Assembly: GCA_028824295.1 (NCBI GenBank) | Contig: JAPPED010000003.1 | Coordinates: 186,001 to 250,000, forward strand | Length of the DNA stretch: 64,000 bases | Source: Rhodospirillales bacterium | GTDB lineage: Bacteria > Pseudomonadota > Alphaproteobacteria > TMED109 | Direction of reading: 5' to 3' | In this document: positions 1-9,131 of the stretch, piece after piece | Layout of the letters: each line of letters starts with the position of its first letter | Numbering within the stretch: the stretch's first letter is position 1 | Notes under the pieces: generated by a model | The model's input: only the letters and a program-made list of their open reading frames with translations | What the model was told of the DNA's origin: nothing | The model's database searches: none | Position numbers and translations under genes: made by a program

Positions 1-221
1 AGACAGCGAAGGTGCTGCCTGAGGGATTTGCCTAGGCGGTCAGCCGGCACTGGACGACGCGCGGTTGCCCGGGAGATCGTGGCTGCGGATCGGGCGACAC
101 GATCGTTCCGGACGCCCTGCTGCGTCAGCGCACTCAACTGGGGTGGTCGGGGCGCGCCGCTATTGCCGGCGTTCGTGTGCCTGGTCGAACCGGACTGGGC
201 CGCTGACTGGTCGTTGCTGAC
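1..221. other. Left-edge stretch, no gene recognised
   Basis: One plus-strand frame is open from the window edge to a TGA at 223-225, which overlaps the GTG proposed for folK by four bases (GTGA). That is the geometry of a coupled upstream gene, so this may be the C-terminal 74 codons of one. The peptide is Arg- and Ala-rich with no motif I recognise, and in DNA this GC-rich an open frame of this length can occur by chance. Confidence 0.3.
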
Positions 222-899
222 GTGAAACGGCGGCCGGGCCCATTCGGAAGATCAGGGAGTCGGGCAAGGCGCCGGTTGCCGGCGACAGCCGATGCCCTGC
301 ATCACTCACCACCCGGCGCGCGCACCCGGCCTCGGGGCCTGCAGGTTCCGCTGTCCGATGCGGTCCTGATCGCCATCGGGGCCAATCTTCGGGCCCCGGG
401 CTTCGGCCCGCTCACGTCCCGACCGGCGCTCGTGTCGCTTCGTCTGGCGCGCGCCGGTTTGCGTCCAGAACGACTTTCCCGGTTGTACTGCGCGCGTCCC
501 TGGCCAGTCGGACTGGGCCCGGCGTATGTCAATGCGGTCGCGCTGGTTCGGTCCCGACTGGCACCGCCTGTCATTCTCGGACGCCTGCTCAAGATCGAGC
601 GCGCGTTCGGCCGTCGGCGACGTCGTCGGAACGACCCACGTACACTAGACCTCGACCTGTTGGCTGCTGGCACGACCGTGACGGGAGAAGCCTGCGCCCC
701 GGTCCTTCCTCACCCGAGGCTGCACGACCGAGCGTTCGTGTTGCGGCCGCTACTTGATGTGTGCCCGCGTTGGCGCCATCCCGTGCACGCGTCCCCGCTG
801 TCGGTACTGCTGGCAAGAGTATCGCGACCAGGGGATACGTGGCCCTGGAAGCGGTCCAGCCGGCGACGAAAAGGGGCATTACGGTTGAAAACGCGCTAG
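222..899 (+). CDS. folK: 2-amino-4-hydroxy-6-hydroxymethyldihydropteridine pyrophosphokinase (HPPK)
   Basis: Transfers pyrophosphate from ATP to 6-hydroxymethyl-dihydropterin in cytosolic folate synthesis. The family core is visible: IAIGANL near residues 49-56, an AYVNAVAL segment, the ATP/Mg signature RNDPRTLDLDLL around residues 136-147, and PHPRLHDRAFVLRPLLD near 164-180. From the GTG at 222 the protein is 225 residues, with about 40 Arg/Pro-rich residues before the domain that HPPKs normally lack. No ATG, GTG or TTG lies in frame between 225 and 360, so the true start is either this GTG or a rarer codon such as CTG 351. The C-terminus is unusually basic. rpoZ follows after 74 bases. Confidence 0.85.
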   Translation: MKRRPGPFGRSGSRARRRLPATADALHHSPPGARTRPRGLQVPLSDAVLIAIGANLRAPGFGPLTSRPALVSLRLARAGLRPERLSRLYCARPWPVGLGPAYVNAVALVRSRLAPPVILGRLLKIERAFGRRRRRRNDPRTLDLDLLAAGTTVTGEACAPVLPHPRLHDRAFVLRPLLDVCPRWRHPVHASPLSVLLARVSRPGDTWPWKRSSRRRKGALRLKTR

Positions 900-973
900 T
901 TTCAGGCTAAACGGGCGAACCTTGGCGGGGCGGCCCCATCCGGGCGGTCTCGCTGTTACCGAGGAGAGATGCT

Positions 974-1498
974 GTGGCGCGCGTAACGGTCGAAGACTGC
1001 ATTCCTGTCGTCAACAATCGCTTCGAGTTGGTGCTCTACGCGGCGGAGCGGTCACGCGCGATCGCCCGAGGATCCGAGATTACGGTGCAGAAGGACGACG
1101 ACAAGGATTCGGTGGTCGCGCTCCGGGAAATCGCGGAGGGCAACCTCGACCTCGAGGCGCTACAGGAAGGGATCGTGCGATCGCTTCAGAATCACTTCGA
1201 GCGGGACGAGGCTGACGAGGATCCCATCGAGGCATACGCTCGCTCGCTGGGGCTGGACCAGGTTCCTGTCGTTCCGGATGCAGACATGCTGTCCTCAAGC
1301 GAGGTTGAGGCCGCCAGTGTCCCGGACGCGGAGCAGGCCGGCATGCATGTTGCGGATTCGGCTGCGGAGCTGAACTCCGGAGACGACGAGGACACCGACA
1401 TGGAAGGCGACCTCGATGATCGGGAGGAGCCGGACATGGCGCTGGGTCTCGAGGCCGAACCCGGCGACGCGGGCTTTGACGAGGCTGGCGAGGATTAG
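974..1498 (+). CDS. rpoZ: DNA-directed RNA polymerase omega subunit with acidic tail
   Basis: Small RNA polymerase subunit that helps assemble beta-prime and, in many bacteria, contributes to a ppGpp site. The N-terminal 60 residues are typical: ARVTVEDCIPVVNNRFELV, then the AAERSRAIARG helix. The start is GTG 974, preceded by a purine-rich GAGGAGAG site at about 960. The product is 174 residues, against roughly 70-135 for most omegas; the last 80 or so are Asp/Glu-rich and low in complexity, so probably disordered. Its place directly before rel, encoding the ppGpp enzyme, is the usual alphaproteobacterial arrangement. Confidence 0.93.
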   Translation: MARVTVEDCIPVVNNRFELVLYAAERSRAIARGSEITVQKDDDKDSVVALREIAEGNLDLEALQEGIVRSLQNHFERDEADEDPIEAYARSLGLDQVPVVPDADMLSSSEVEAASVPDAEQAGMHVADSAAELNSGDDEDTDMEGDLDDREEPDMALGLEAEPGDAGFDEAGED

Positions 1499-1531
1499 GT
1501 GCCGGCGACGGATTAAGCTACTCACTGTGAC

Positions 1532-1546
1532 GGAGGATCCACCATT
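1532..1546 (+). promoter_or_regulatory. Shine-Dalgarno GGAGG with ATT start of rel
   Basis: A strong GGAGG at 1532-1536 lies seven bases before an in-frame ATT at 1544. The frame is closed by TAA at 1514-1516, and no ATG, GTG, TTG or CTG occurs between that stop and 1544. Translation from ATT restores the conserved Rel N-terminus ([13 protein letters not shown]); the first ATG, at 1631, would delete it. Confidence 0.6.
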
Positions 1547-3667
1547 CGCCAGCAAGAGCTGATTGAACGGGTTCGCGAATACGACCCTTCGGTCAATGAG
1601 GCGAAACTCAACCGCGCGTTCACATTCTCCATGGAGCGTCATCACGCGCAAAAGCGCGAATCTGGTGAGGCGTACTTTTCGCATCCGCTCGAGGTCGCCG
1701 GCATCTTGGCAAGGTACCGGCTGGATTCCGCCACGATTGCCACCGGCCTGCTGCATGACACCATCGAGGATGGGGTTGCGACCGAGGAGGAGATCCGGCG
1801 CGAGTTCGGTACAGAGGTATCCAAGCTCGTGGACGGCGTCACGAAGCTGTCCAAGATCGAGCCGCGGGCTGCGGCCACCCGAGGCGACCTCGGCAAGTTC
1901 GTGCTGGCGATGTCGAAGGATGTCCGGGTCCTGCTGGTCAAGCTTGCCGACCGCCTTCACAACATGCGGACCCTCCAGCACATCCAAAGGCCGGAACGGC
2001 GACAGCGCATCGCACGCGAGACGCTTGATCTTTATGCCCCCTTGGCCCGCCGGGTCGGCATCATGGCGATCTGCGAGGAACTTGAGGATCTGGCGTTCGC
2101 GGAATTGCAGCCTGCCGAGCACGACGCCATCTGTCGCCGGCTCGAATTTCTCAAGAAGCGGTATCCCTCTCAGGTTGGGAGAACCCTCAATGAGCTGCGC
2201 CGGGTTCTGGAAGCGTCGGGCATCGAGAGCGAGGTGACCGGTCGCGAGAAGCGACCGCATTCGATCTGGCAGAAGATGCAGCGCAAGCGTGTGACCACGG
2301 AGAAGGTCACCGATCTGTTCGCGTTTCGGGTAGTGACACCCTCGGAGGAGGAGTGCTACCGCACACTGAGCGTGGTGCACCGGCAGTGGCGCTTCGTGCC
2401 GGGCAGCTTTCGTGATTACATCAGCCTGCCGAAGCCCAACGGCTACCGCTCGCTGCATACCACGGTGATCGGACCACACAAGCGTGCCATTGAAATACAG
2501 ATCCGGACCAAGGACATGCACCAGGTCGCCGAGTATGGGCTCGCGGCACACTGGCAGTACAAGTCGCAAGGAAGTGGCCCGGAGCAACTCAGCCCTGACA
2601 CGCTTCAATGGCTGCGCGGCCTGCGCGAGATCTTTGAGAGCGCGACACACCATTCGGAGGGAATCGAGGACACCAAACTCGAGATCTACAACGATCTCGT
2701 GTTCTGCTTTACCCCGAAGGGTGACGTTATCTCGTTGCCCGAGCGCGCCACGCCCGTGGATTTTGCGTACGCCGTCCATTCCCGCGTCGGCGCGACGTGC
2801 GTGGGCTGCAAGATCAACGACCGGCCGGCGCCGCTCGACACCCCGCTTCAGAGCGGCGATCAGGTCGAAATCCTTCGGTCGCGCAGCCAGCAGCCCAGCG
2901 CCGTATGGGAGACGTTTGTGCGGACCGGCCGCGCCCGAAGCCAGATCCGAAAGTCGTTGCGGCGAAGCCGCGAGCGAGAGCACCTGAAGCTGGGGAAGGC
3001 GATTATCGAGCACGAATTCGAAATGGCGGGTGAGAAGTTCGTGCCCAAGACACTGTCGCCGGTATTGAAGGTGTTCGGCTACAAGACCCAGCGCGAACTC
3101 TTCACTGCGATAGGTGCTGGGCAACTCGAAGGGGCGAAGGTGGTTCGCGCCATTCATCCAAAGGCGCACAGGAAGTTCGCCGCCAAGACCCGCAAAGGCC
3201 GTCCCGTCAAGGGCGCGGCCGTGGGGATCAAGGGGCTCAAGCCCGGGATCGCCGTGCACCTCGCGACCTGCTGTTCGCCGCTGCCGGGCGAGCGAATCGT
3301 CGGGATCATGACGGAGGGACTCGGGGCCCGGGTCCACACGATCGATTGTGAGACTCTCGAGCGTTTCTCGGGCGATCCGGAGCGGTGGTACGATCTGAGC
3401 TGGGCCGAGGGAGACAACCTGCCGGGCCAGATTGGCCGGCTTCGGGTCAAGCTCACCAACCGCCCGGGCAGCCTCAACGCGCTGGCTGCCGGCATCGCCC
3501 GGACTGGCGCAAATATCGCGAATCTGCGTGTCCAGCGCCGCTCAGTCGACTTCTTCGACCTCGACGTTGACGTTGAGGTAGAGAATATCCGGCACCTCAA
3601 CGAGATCCTGGTGGCGCTGGAAGCGTCTGCCGAGATCTACAAGGCCGAGCGGGTGACCAAGCGATGA
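1544..3667 (+). CDS. rel: Bifunctional (p)ppGpp synthetase/hydrolase, RelA/SpoT family
   Basis: Makes and degrades the stringent-response alarmone (p)ppGpp. From the proposed ATT start it is 707 residues. Domains in order: HD hydrolase ([10 protein letters not shown] with H47; HDTIEDG with H71-D72; [11 protein letters not shown]), so hydrolysis is probably intact; the synthetase ([37 protein letters not shown]); TGS ([14 protein letters not shown]); a helical linker; and a C-terminal ACT domain. If translation started at ATG 1631, the product would lose 29 conserved residues. The stop overlaps the pyrE start by four bases (ATGA). Like most alphaproteobacterial Rel proteins, this is probably the single long RSH enzyme, but the rest of the genome is not visible. 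Confidence 0.93.
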   Translation: MRQQELIERVREYDPSVNEAKLNRAFTFSMERHHAQKRESGEAYFSHPLEVAGILARYRLDSATIATGLLHDTIEDGVATEEEIRREFGTEVSKLVDGVTKLSKIEPRAAATRGDLGKFVLAMSKDVRVLLVKLADRLHNMRTLQHIQRPERRQRIARETLDLYAPLARRVGIMAICEELEDLAFAELQPAEHDAICRRLEFLKKRYPSQVGRTLNELRRVLEASGIESEVTGREKRPHSIWQKMQRKRVTTEKVTDLFAFRVVTPSEEECYRTLSVVHRQWRFVPGSFRDYISLPKPNGYRSLHTTVIGPHKRAIEIQIRTKDMHQVAEYGLAAHWQYKSQGSGPEQLSPDTLQWLRGLREIFESATHHSEGIEDTKLEIYNDLVFCFTPKGDVISLPERATPVDFAYAVHSRVGATCVGCKINDRPAPLDTPLQSGDQVEILRSRSQQPSAVWETFVRTGRARSQIRKSLRRSREREHLKLGKAIIEHEFEMAGEKFVPKTLSPVLKVFGYKTQRELFTAIGAGQLEGAKVVRAIHPKAHRKFAAKTRKGRPVKGAAVGIKGLKPGIAVHLATCCSPLPGERIVGIMTEGLGARVHTIDCETLERFSGDPERWYDLSWAEGDNLPGQIGRLRVKLTNRPGSLNALAAGIARTGANIANLRVQRRSVDFFDLDVDVEVENIRHLNEILVALEASAEIYKAERVTKR

Positions 3668-4269
3668 CACGGATACCTGATGAGGCAGAGGTGTTGGCGG
3701 AGTTCGAGACGGCTGGCGCCATCCGGACGGGGCATTTCATCCTGACATCTGGGCTGCACAGCCCGACCTATCTTCAGTGTGCACTGGTGATGCAGGATCC
3801 GGCGCGCGGTGAACGCCTGTGTGCGGCGTTGGCAGCGAAGGTGCAGGCCACCCTCCCGGATGCCGGCTTCGAACTGGTCGTCGCGCCGGCGGTCGGCGGG
3901 ATTCTCGTCGGTTACGAGACTGCCCGGCATCTGCGGCTTCCGGCCATCTTTGCCGAACGGGTGGAGGGCACGTTCATGTTGCGCCGGGGCTTCGCCATCC
4001 GGCCCGGTACCCGTGTGCTTGTCGTCGAGGACGTCATCAGCACCGCGCTGTCGTCGCGGGAATGCATTGCCTGCGTCCAGGCGGCCGGCGGAGAAGTCGT
4101 CGCGGAAGCCTGCCTCGTGGATCGGAGTTCCGGGAAGTCCAATCCCGGTGTGCCATTGGTGGCGCTACTGAGCTACGAGGTTCCTGCCTATCAGCCAGAC
4201 GCTTTGCCAAAAAAACTGGCAGCGCTACCGGCCGAGAAGCCGGGGAGCCGCGATCTCGTTTCCTCCTGA
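3664..4269 (+). CDS. pyrE: Orotate phosphoribosyltransferase
   Basis: Converts orotate and PRPP to OMP in pyrimidine synthesis. The N-terminus has [14 protein letters not shown], the orotate-binding segment. The PRPP loop is [14 protein letters not shown] around residues 118-131; the family usually has a TTGGS-type end, so the final residues are atypical, but the acidic pair is kept. At 201 residues the length is normal. It is translationally coupled on both sides: ATGA with rel and TGATG with the DUF2062 gene. Confidence 0.9.
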   Translation: MTRIPDEAEVLAEFETAGAIRTGHFILTSGLHSPTYLQCALVMQDPARGERLCAALAAKVQATLPDAGFELVVAPAVGGILVGYETARHLRLPAIFAERVEGTFMLRRGFAIRPGTRVLVVEDVISTALSSRECIACVQAAGGEVVAEACLVDRSSGKSNPGVPLVALLSYEVPAYQPDALPKKLAALPAEKPGSRDLVSS

Positions 4270-4901
4270 TGTTTCGTTCTCGGCATCCAGTGGGTTGGCC
4301 CAACCGGCTGTGGGGATGGGTTTGGCCGCGCGGCGGCATGGTGCGCTCAGGCCGCTACATGATCCGTCGCCTGCAGCGCATTCCGGGGACTCCGCACCGT
4401 TTGGCGATCGGCTTCGCCTGTGGCTCGGCGCTGTCGATGACACCGTTCATCGGTCTCCATGGTGTTGGCGCGATCGTGCTCTCCTGGGCACTGGGCGGCA
4501 GCTGGGTGACGGCCCTGATCGGCACCGCGATCGGCAATCCGTGGACGTTTCCGCTGATCTGGCTTCTCATCTATCACACAGGGGCGATATTGGTGCCGGG
4601 GGTTGCCGTCGACGACTTGTCGGTCGCGGCGGTCACGAACGAACTGTTGGTCCTCGCCTCCGCTACAGCCAACCTGGCCCTGGGTTGGGATATCGATTCG
4701 GTGATTGATGATCTCGCACAGCTCCGCTTGCTGCCGACGATGACAGTAGGATCGATCCCGTACACGATCACCATGTGGGTCGCGTCGTACTACCTGATCC
4801 GTTCCTCGGTGTCGCAGTATCAGAAGATCCGGCGCTTGCGCATCAAGTCGGTACGGCAGAGTCGGCTGGCCCGCCTGCGTGGCGGAGACGTGAATCCTTG
4901 A
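4269..4901 (+). CDS. DUF2062 membrane protein
   Basis: Uncharacterised inner-membrane protein of 210 residues. A basic N-terminus (to RRLQRIPGTPHRLAIG) leads into hydrophobic segments with the DUF2062 hallmark FACGSALSMTPFIGLHG and then GTAIGNPWTFPLIW. A final membrane segment near residue 160-175 is followed by a very basic tail. ATG 4269 overlaps the pyrE stop by one base, and the TGA overlaps the TTG start of pdxJ. No biochemical function is established for the family. The tight coupling suggests co-expression with the housekeeping run, not a role in pyrimidine synthesis. Confidence 0.8.
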   Translation: MFRSRHPVGWPNRLWGWVWPRGGMVRSGRYMIRRLQRIPGTPHRLAIGFACGSALSMTPFIGLHGVGAIVLSWALGGSWVTALIGTAIGNPWTFPLIWLLIYHTGAILVPGVAVDDLSVAAVTNELLVLASATANLALGWDIDSVIDDLAQLRLLPTMTVGSIPYTITMWVASYYLIRSSVSQYQKIRRLRIKSVRQSRLARLRGGDVNP

Positions 4902-5641
4902 GTGGGACCCGCGTCCGGCTGGGCGTGAACATCGACCACGTCGCCACGATCCGCAATGCGCGGGGCGGGCGTCATCCCGATCCCGTGCGTGCTGCCCGTA
5001 TCGCGGCGGCGGCCGGCGCTGACGGCATTACGGTGCACCTCCGGGAAGATCGTCGGCATATTTCGGATGCGGACGTCAACTTGCTGCGCCGCGCCATTCC
5101 ACTGCCCCTCAATCTCGAGATGGCGGCGACCGAGGAGATGGTGGGCGCGGCGCTAATTGCCCGACCGGCGCGTGTCTGCCTGGTGCCGGAACGACGCGCG
5201 GAGCTCACGACCGAAGGCGGGCTGGACTTGACAGCCGCCAAGGAGAGCGTGCTGCGTACCCAGGCGGCGTTGGCGGCGGCTTCGATCCCAATGACCCTGT
5301 TCATCGACCCGGACTTGGAGATGGTGGCGCGCGCCCCGGACCTGGGCGCGCAGGCGGTGGAGCTGCATACCGGTCGGCTCGCGAACGCTGCACCATCGGG
5401 GCAGGGTGACGCCCTAGCTGAATTGAGGGAAGCGGCGGCAGCGGCCGCAGCGCTGGGCCTCGAGGTGCATGCCGGTCACGGGCTGGACTACAACACCGCC
5501 GGGCTGGTTGCAGCAGTCGAACATGTCCGCGAGCTGAACATCGGGCACTTCCTGATCGGCGAGGCCGTGTTCACCGGCCTCGAAGCCGTCGTGCGTGGCA
5601 TGCGCCGTGTCCTCGATGACGTGGCCGGCACCTCCGCATGA
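4898..5641 (+). CDS. pdxJ: Pyridoxine 5'-phosphate synthase
   Basis: TIM-barrel enzyme that condenses deoxyxylulose 5-phosphate with 1-amino-acetone 3-phosphate to give pyridoxine 5'-phosphate. Motifs: LGVNIDHVATIRNARG (N-terminus), ITVHLREDRRHI, NLEMAATEEM, CLVPERR, VELHTGRLAN, VHAGHGLDYNT and ELNIGHFLIGEA. The start is TTG 4898, overlapping the preceding TGA as TTGA with GGAG at 4884-4887; no other start codon fits this position. Length is 247 residues, usual for the family. It overlaps acpS by ATGA; pdxJ-acpS is a widely conserved pair. Confidence 0.95.
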   Translation: MSGTRVRLGVNIDHVATIRNARGGRHPDPVRAARIAAAAGADGITVHLREDRRHISDADVNLLRRAIPLPLNLEMAATEEMVGAALIARPARVCLVPERRAELTTEGGLDLTAAKESVLRTQAALAAASIPMTLFIDPDLEMVARAPDLGAQAVELHTGRLANAAPSGQGDALAELREAAAAAAALGLEVHAGHGLDYNTAGLVAAVEHVRELNIGHFLIGEAVFTGLEAVVRGMRRVLDDVAGTSA

Positions 5642-6036
5642 TTGTCGGACTTGGGCACGACGTTTGCGACGTGCGCCGGATCCGGGGCACGCTGGCTCGA
5701 TACGGCGCGCGGTTCACGCAGCGGGTGTTCACTGAGGTGGAACGCAGTCGCTGCGACCGACGGCGGGCACGAGCCGAGGGATATGCACGGAGGTTCGCGG
5801 CCAAGGAGGCCTGCGCAAAGGCGCTGGGTACTGGAATCCGCCAAGGGGTACGCTGGCGTGACCTTGAGGTCAGGAACCTGCCGAGCGGCCAGCCGACGTT
5901 GCGGCTGACCGGCCAGGCTGCTGACCGGCTTCAGGCCTTGATACCGGCCGGGATGGCGCCGGATATTCAGCTGACCCTTTCGGACGATCGTGATCTCGCG
6001 TATGCGATCGTCATTATTTCTGCGCGTTCCGACTGA
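5638..6036 (+). CDS. acpS: Holo-[acyl-carrier-protein] synthase
   Basis: Transfers 4'-phosphopantetheine from CoA to the serine of acyl carrier protein. It begins MIVGLGHDVCDVRRI (the Asp binds Mg and CoA) and carries the second signature RRFAAKEACAKALGTG near residue 53, with the Mg-binding Glu. It is 132 residues, normal size for a trimeric AcpS. Coupled to pdxJ by ATGA; lepB starts 12 bases later. Confidence 0.93.
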   Translation: MIVGLGHDVCDVRRIRGTLARYGARFTQRVFTEVERSRCDRRRARAEGYARRFAAKEACAKALGTGIRQGVRWRDLEVRNLPSGQPTLRLTGQAADRLQALIPAGMAPDIQLTLSDDRDLAYAIVIISARSD

Positions 6037-6048
6037 GAGTCCTGTTAC

Positions 6049-6786
6049 GTGTTTCGATACTTGCGCCGCCTGGCCTCCTCAAATCTCGGCACGCTCGTCC
6101 TCGCCTTGCTGGCTGCACTGGTGATCCGTTCAGTCGCGTTCGAGCCTTTCAGCATTCCTTCGGGGTCGATGAAGCCGTCCCTGCAGGTCGGCGACTACCT
6201 CTTCGTGTCCAAGTACGCGTACGGATTCAGCCGGTACTCCTTTCCCTGGCAGCTCGTGCCGATCTCCGAGAGGGTGCTGGAACGGGAGCCCGAACGCGGC
6301 GACATCGCGGTTTTCAAGTTTCCGCCCAACCCGAAGTCCGACTACATCAAGCGGATCATCGGTCTGCCGGGGGACACGATCCAGATTCGTGACGGGGTGC
6401 TCTACCTGAACGATGTTGCAGTCCCGCGCACAGCGCTGGGCGAACAGCGGGTGACGGACCGGCACGGTGCCACGCAGACCTACCAGGTCTTCCGGGAGTC
6501 CCTTGCGAACGGTCGCGATTGGCTGGTGTACGACGCCACGCCGATCGGTGCGCTCGACAATACCGACCTCTATCGGGTGCCGGAGGGCCACTACTTCGCG
6601 CTAGGAGACAACCGGGACCAGTCCTCGGACAGCCGCCTGCTCGACCGCGTCGGTTTCATCCCGGCCGAGAATCTGGTTGGTCGTGCGGAGATAGTGTTTA
6701 TTTCGTTCGACGGTTCGGCCCGGTTCTGGGAGGTCTGGCGTTGGCCTCAGGCGATCCGCTTCTCACGGATAGGCACGTTGCTGTGA
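6049..6786 (+). CDS. lepB: Signal peptidase I
   Basis: Inner-membrane Ser/Lys protease that removes signal peptides from exported proteins. It has a single N-terminal membrane segment at about residues 12-31, then PSGSMKPSL with the catalytic Ser40, YIKRIIGLPGD with the general base Lys101, and GHYFALGDNRDQSSDSR near the C-terminus. Length is 245 residues from GTG 6049. It overlaps rnc (GTGA), the normal lepB-rnc-era order. Confidence 0.95.
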   Translation: MFRYLRRLASSNLGTLVLALLAALVIRSVAFEPFSIPSGSMKPSLQVGDYLFVSKYAYGFSRYSFPWQLVPISERVLEREPERGDIAVFKFPPNPKSDYIKRIIGLPGDTIQIRDGVLYLNDVAVPRTALGEQRVTDRHGATQTYQVFRESLANGRDWLVYDATPIGALDNTDLYRVPEGHYFALGDNRDQSSDSRLLDRVGFIPAENLVGRAEIVFISFDGSARFWEVWRWPQAIRFSRIGTLL

Positions 6787-7469
6787 GTCGGGCGAAATTG
6801 TCGGAGGTCGAACTGGTCCTTGGCTATCGCTTCCGAGATCGCGCACTTCGCAAGGCCCTGCTGCCACCATCGCCGACGTGTCCCGAGACAGCCGCGTTCC
6901 AACGACTGGAATTTCTCGGTGACCGGGTTCTCGGTCTTCTGCTTACGGAACAGCTGTTTGTCGAGTATCCGAACGCGCCGGAAGGCGCATTGTCGATCCG
7001 CCTGTCATACCTAGCGAGTGGCGATGTACTCGCACTGATAGCCCGCGACTCCGGCCTTGCCGACGCAGTTGCGAAGGATATGGAGCCAGAGCCGTTTCCC
7101 GATCATCGCCGGGTGTTGGGCGACTGCGTCGAGGCCGCCCTTGGAGCGCTTTGGAGCGACGGCGGAACCGATGCCGCGCGCCACTTCGTGCGGAAGCACA
7201 TGGCGTCTCGCATCGTGGCGCTGACGGATCCGCCGCAGGACGCCAAGACGGCCTTGCAGGAATGGACGCTCGCCCGGGGGTTGGAGTTTCCGAAATACAC
7301 ACTGCTGCGCCAGATCGGCAAGGACCATGGCCCGGTCTTCGAGATCGAGGTCCGGGTCGAGCCCGGAACCGGCGAGAGCGTGGCGGCGCAAGCGAGCGGG
7401 CGGACCAAGCGGGCCGCGGAAAAGGACGCCGCCGCGCGGCTGTTGGAACGCCTGTTGCAGCGTCAATGA
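6783..7469 (+). CDS. rnc: Ribonuclease III
   Basis: Double-strand-specific endonuclease for rRNA and mRNA processing. The catalytic signature RLEFLGDRVLG spans residues 41-51 (the Arg after Asp is common in alphaproteobacteria), and the second acidic motif, GDCVEAALGAL, lies near 115-125. The C-terminal dsRNA-binding domain begins at DAKTALQEWTLARG and ends with GRTKRAAEKDAAARLL. GTG 6783 overlaps the lepB stop; 228 residues. ATGA overlap with era. Confidence 0.95.
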   Translation: MSRAKLSEVELVLGYRFRDRALRKALLPPSPTCPETAAFQRLEFLGDRVLGLLLTEQLFVEYPNAPEGALSIRLSYLASGDVLALIARDSGLADAVAKDMEPEPFPDHRRVLGDCVEAALGALWSDGGTDAARHFVRKHMASRIVALTDPPQDAKTALQEWTLARGLEFPKYTLLRQIGKDHGPVFEIEVRVEPGTGESVAAQASGRTKRAAEKDAAARLLERLLQRQ

Positions 7470-8362
7470 CGGAGCAACGCTTCGGAATGATTGCCCTGCT
7501 GGGGGCTCCGAACGTGGGCAAGTCCACTCTGGTGAATGCGCTGGTAGGTCAGAAAGTGGCGATCGTCACAGCCAAGGTTCAAACCACCCGGGCCCGGCTT
7601 CGCGGTATTGCTCACCATGCCAATACCCAGATGGTGCTGATCGACACGCCGGGCGTTTTCGCGCCCCGCCGGCGTCTGGACCGGGCGATGGCCCGCGCCG
7701 CCTGGCGGGAAAGTCGCTCGGCAGACGCGCGATGCGTGCTGATCGATGCCGGGCGCGGGCTGAACGAGGAGAGCGAAGCGGTACTCTCGGGGCTCCGAGA
7801 ACGAAAGACCGAAGCACTGTGCGTGATCAACAAGATCGACCGGGTCCGTCGCGATACGCTTCTCCACCTTATCGACGAGCTTCGTTCGAACCCCCTGCTC
7901 ACGGACTTCTTCTTGATCTCCGCCCTGCACGGGGATGGGCTCGATGAGTTGCGGGCGGCATTGGCCGACCGCTGTCCCAAGGGCGTCTGGCATTACCCGC
8001 CGGATCAGGCTGCTGATGTTCCCTTGCGCATGCTGGCCGCGGAGTGCGTGCGCGAACAGGCCTACATCCAGCTGCATCAGGAACTTCCGTACGATCTCGC
8101 CACCGAGACCGTGAGCTGGAAGGACTTACCGGACGGTTCGGCCCGGGTGGACGTCTGCGTGCTGGTGTGTCGACCGAGCCAGAAACCCATCGTGATCGGG
8201 CAAGGCGGTCGGCGCATTCGATCCATCAGCACTGCGGCGCGCCACGCGCTCTCCGAGGCTGCGGCGTGTCAGGTCCACCTGTTTGTCCATGTCAAGGTGG
8301 ATCCCTCCTGGCAGGATCGGCAAGAGCATTACGACGCGCTTGGCCTGGAGTTCATCACGTGA
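7466..8362 (+). CDS. era: GTPase Era
   Basis: Ribosome-associated GTPase needed for 30S maturation; binds the 3' end of 16S rRNA. G1 is GAPNVGKST at residues 13-21, G3 DTPG at 60-63, G4 NKID near 123, G5 SAL. A C-terminal KH domain has QKPIVIGQGGRRIRSI. Length 298 residues. The ATGA overlap with rnc indicates coupling; recO follows 13 bases downstream. Confidence 0.96.
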   Translation: MTEQRFGMIALLGAPNVGKSTLVNALVGQKVAIVTAKVQTTRARLRGIAHHANTQMVLIDTPGVFAPRRRLDRAMARAAWRESRSADARCVLIDAGRGLNEESEAVLSGLRERKTEALCVINKIDRVRRDTLLHLIDELRSNPLLTDFFLISALHGDGLDELRAALADRCPKGVWHYPPDQAADVPLRMLAAECVREQAYIQLHQELPYDLATETVSWKDLPDGSARVDVCVLVCRPSQKPIVIGQGGRRIRSISTAARHALSEAAACQVHLFVHVKVDPSWQDRQEHYDALGLEFIT

Positions 8363-8375
8363 CCCGCTGGTTGCC

Positions 8376-9131
8376 ATGAGGTGGGAGGACGAGGGCGTTG
8401 TCCTGTCGGCTCGACATTGGGGCGAGACGTCACGAGTCGTCCAGCTGCTGACCCAGGCGCACGGGCGCCATGTGGGCTTGGTGCGCGGCGCCAGCGCCGC
8501 CGGCCGGGCGCACATCTATACGCCGGGCAACCGCGTAAACGCGCGCTGGAGCGGCCGGCTTCCCGAACATCTCGGACATTTTACCTGCGAGCTGGTCGAC
8601 GCGCGTTCGGCCCGTGTCCTCCATCATCCGCTGCGACTGGCCGCGGTGTCGTCGGTGTGCGCGCTCGCCGAATGGTTTCTGGCGGAGCGGGAACCGGTAC
8701 CTGATGTGCATGCGGCGAGTGAGGCCATCCTCGACCGGCTTGCCGGCACGGCCGACTGGCAGACCGAATACGTTCTCTGGGAGCTGACACTGCTGCGAGA
8801 AACCGGGGCGGGCCTGGATCTCACTAGGTGCGCGGTTACTGGCGGCACCGACGACCTCGTCTACGTGTCGCCGCGGACCGGCCGGGCGGTTTCGAAGACC
8901 AGCGCAGGTTCATGGGCGCCGCGGCTGCTGCCGCTGCCGGAATTCCTGCGCACCGGCGCGGCCCCGGCGCAGGACGACCTGCTGGCAGCCCTCCAGATGA
9001 CCGGGTATTTCCTGCACCGGAACGCCGTTACGCATGGCCGCCGTGCCCTGCCGCCTGCGCGCATGCGGTTGGTCGACAGACTGGCAGCGAGTGGGTCATC
9101 CAAGCCGCCCGAGGGGTCGGATCGCCAATGA
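8376..9131 (+). CDS. recO: DNA repair protein RecO
   Basis: Recombination mediator that helps load RecA with RecR and anneals DNA in gap repair. The OB-fold N-terminus is typical ([24 protein letters not shown], with GLVRGA following), with the alpha-helical C-terminal domain beyond. ATG 8376 gives 251 residues. The tail diverges in sequence, as is usual for this family; identification leans on the N-terminus and on the era-recO-parC order. Confidence 0.88.
   Translation: MRWEDEGVVLSARHWGETSRVVQLLTQAHGRHVGLVRGASAAGRAHIYTPGNRVNARWSGRLPEHLGHFTCELVDARSARVLHHPLRLAAVSSVCALAEWFLAEREPVPDVHAASEAILDRLAGTADWQTEYVLWELTLLRETGAGLDLTRCAVTGGTDDLVYVSPRTGRAVSKTSAGSWAPRLLPLPEFLRTGAAPAQDDLLAALQMTGYFLHRNAVTHGRRALPPARMRLVDRLAASGSSKPPEGSDRQ

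Noticed and set aside
1295-3337. 680-codon open frame on the minus strand opposite rel
   Set aside because: Antisense shadow of a GC-rich gene; no motif, while the plus strand has clear Rel domains throughout.
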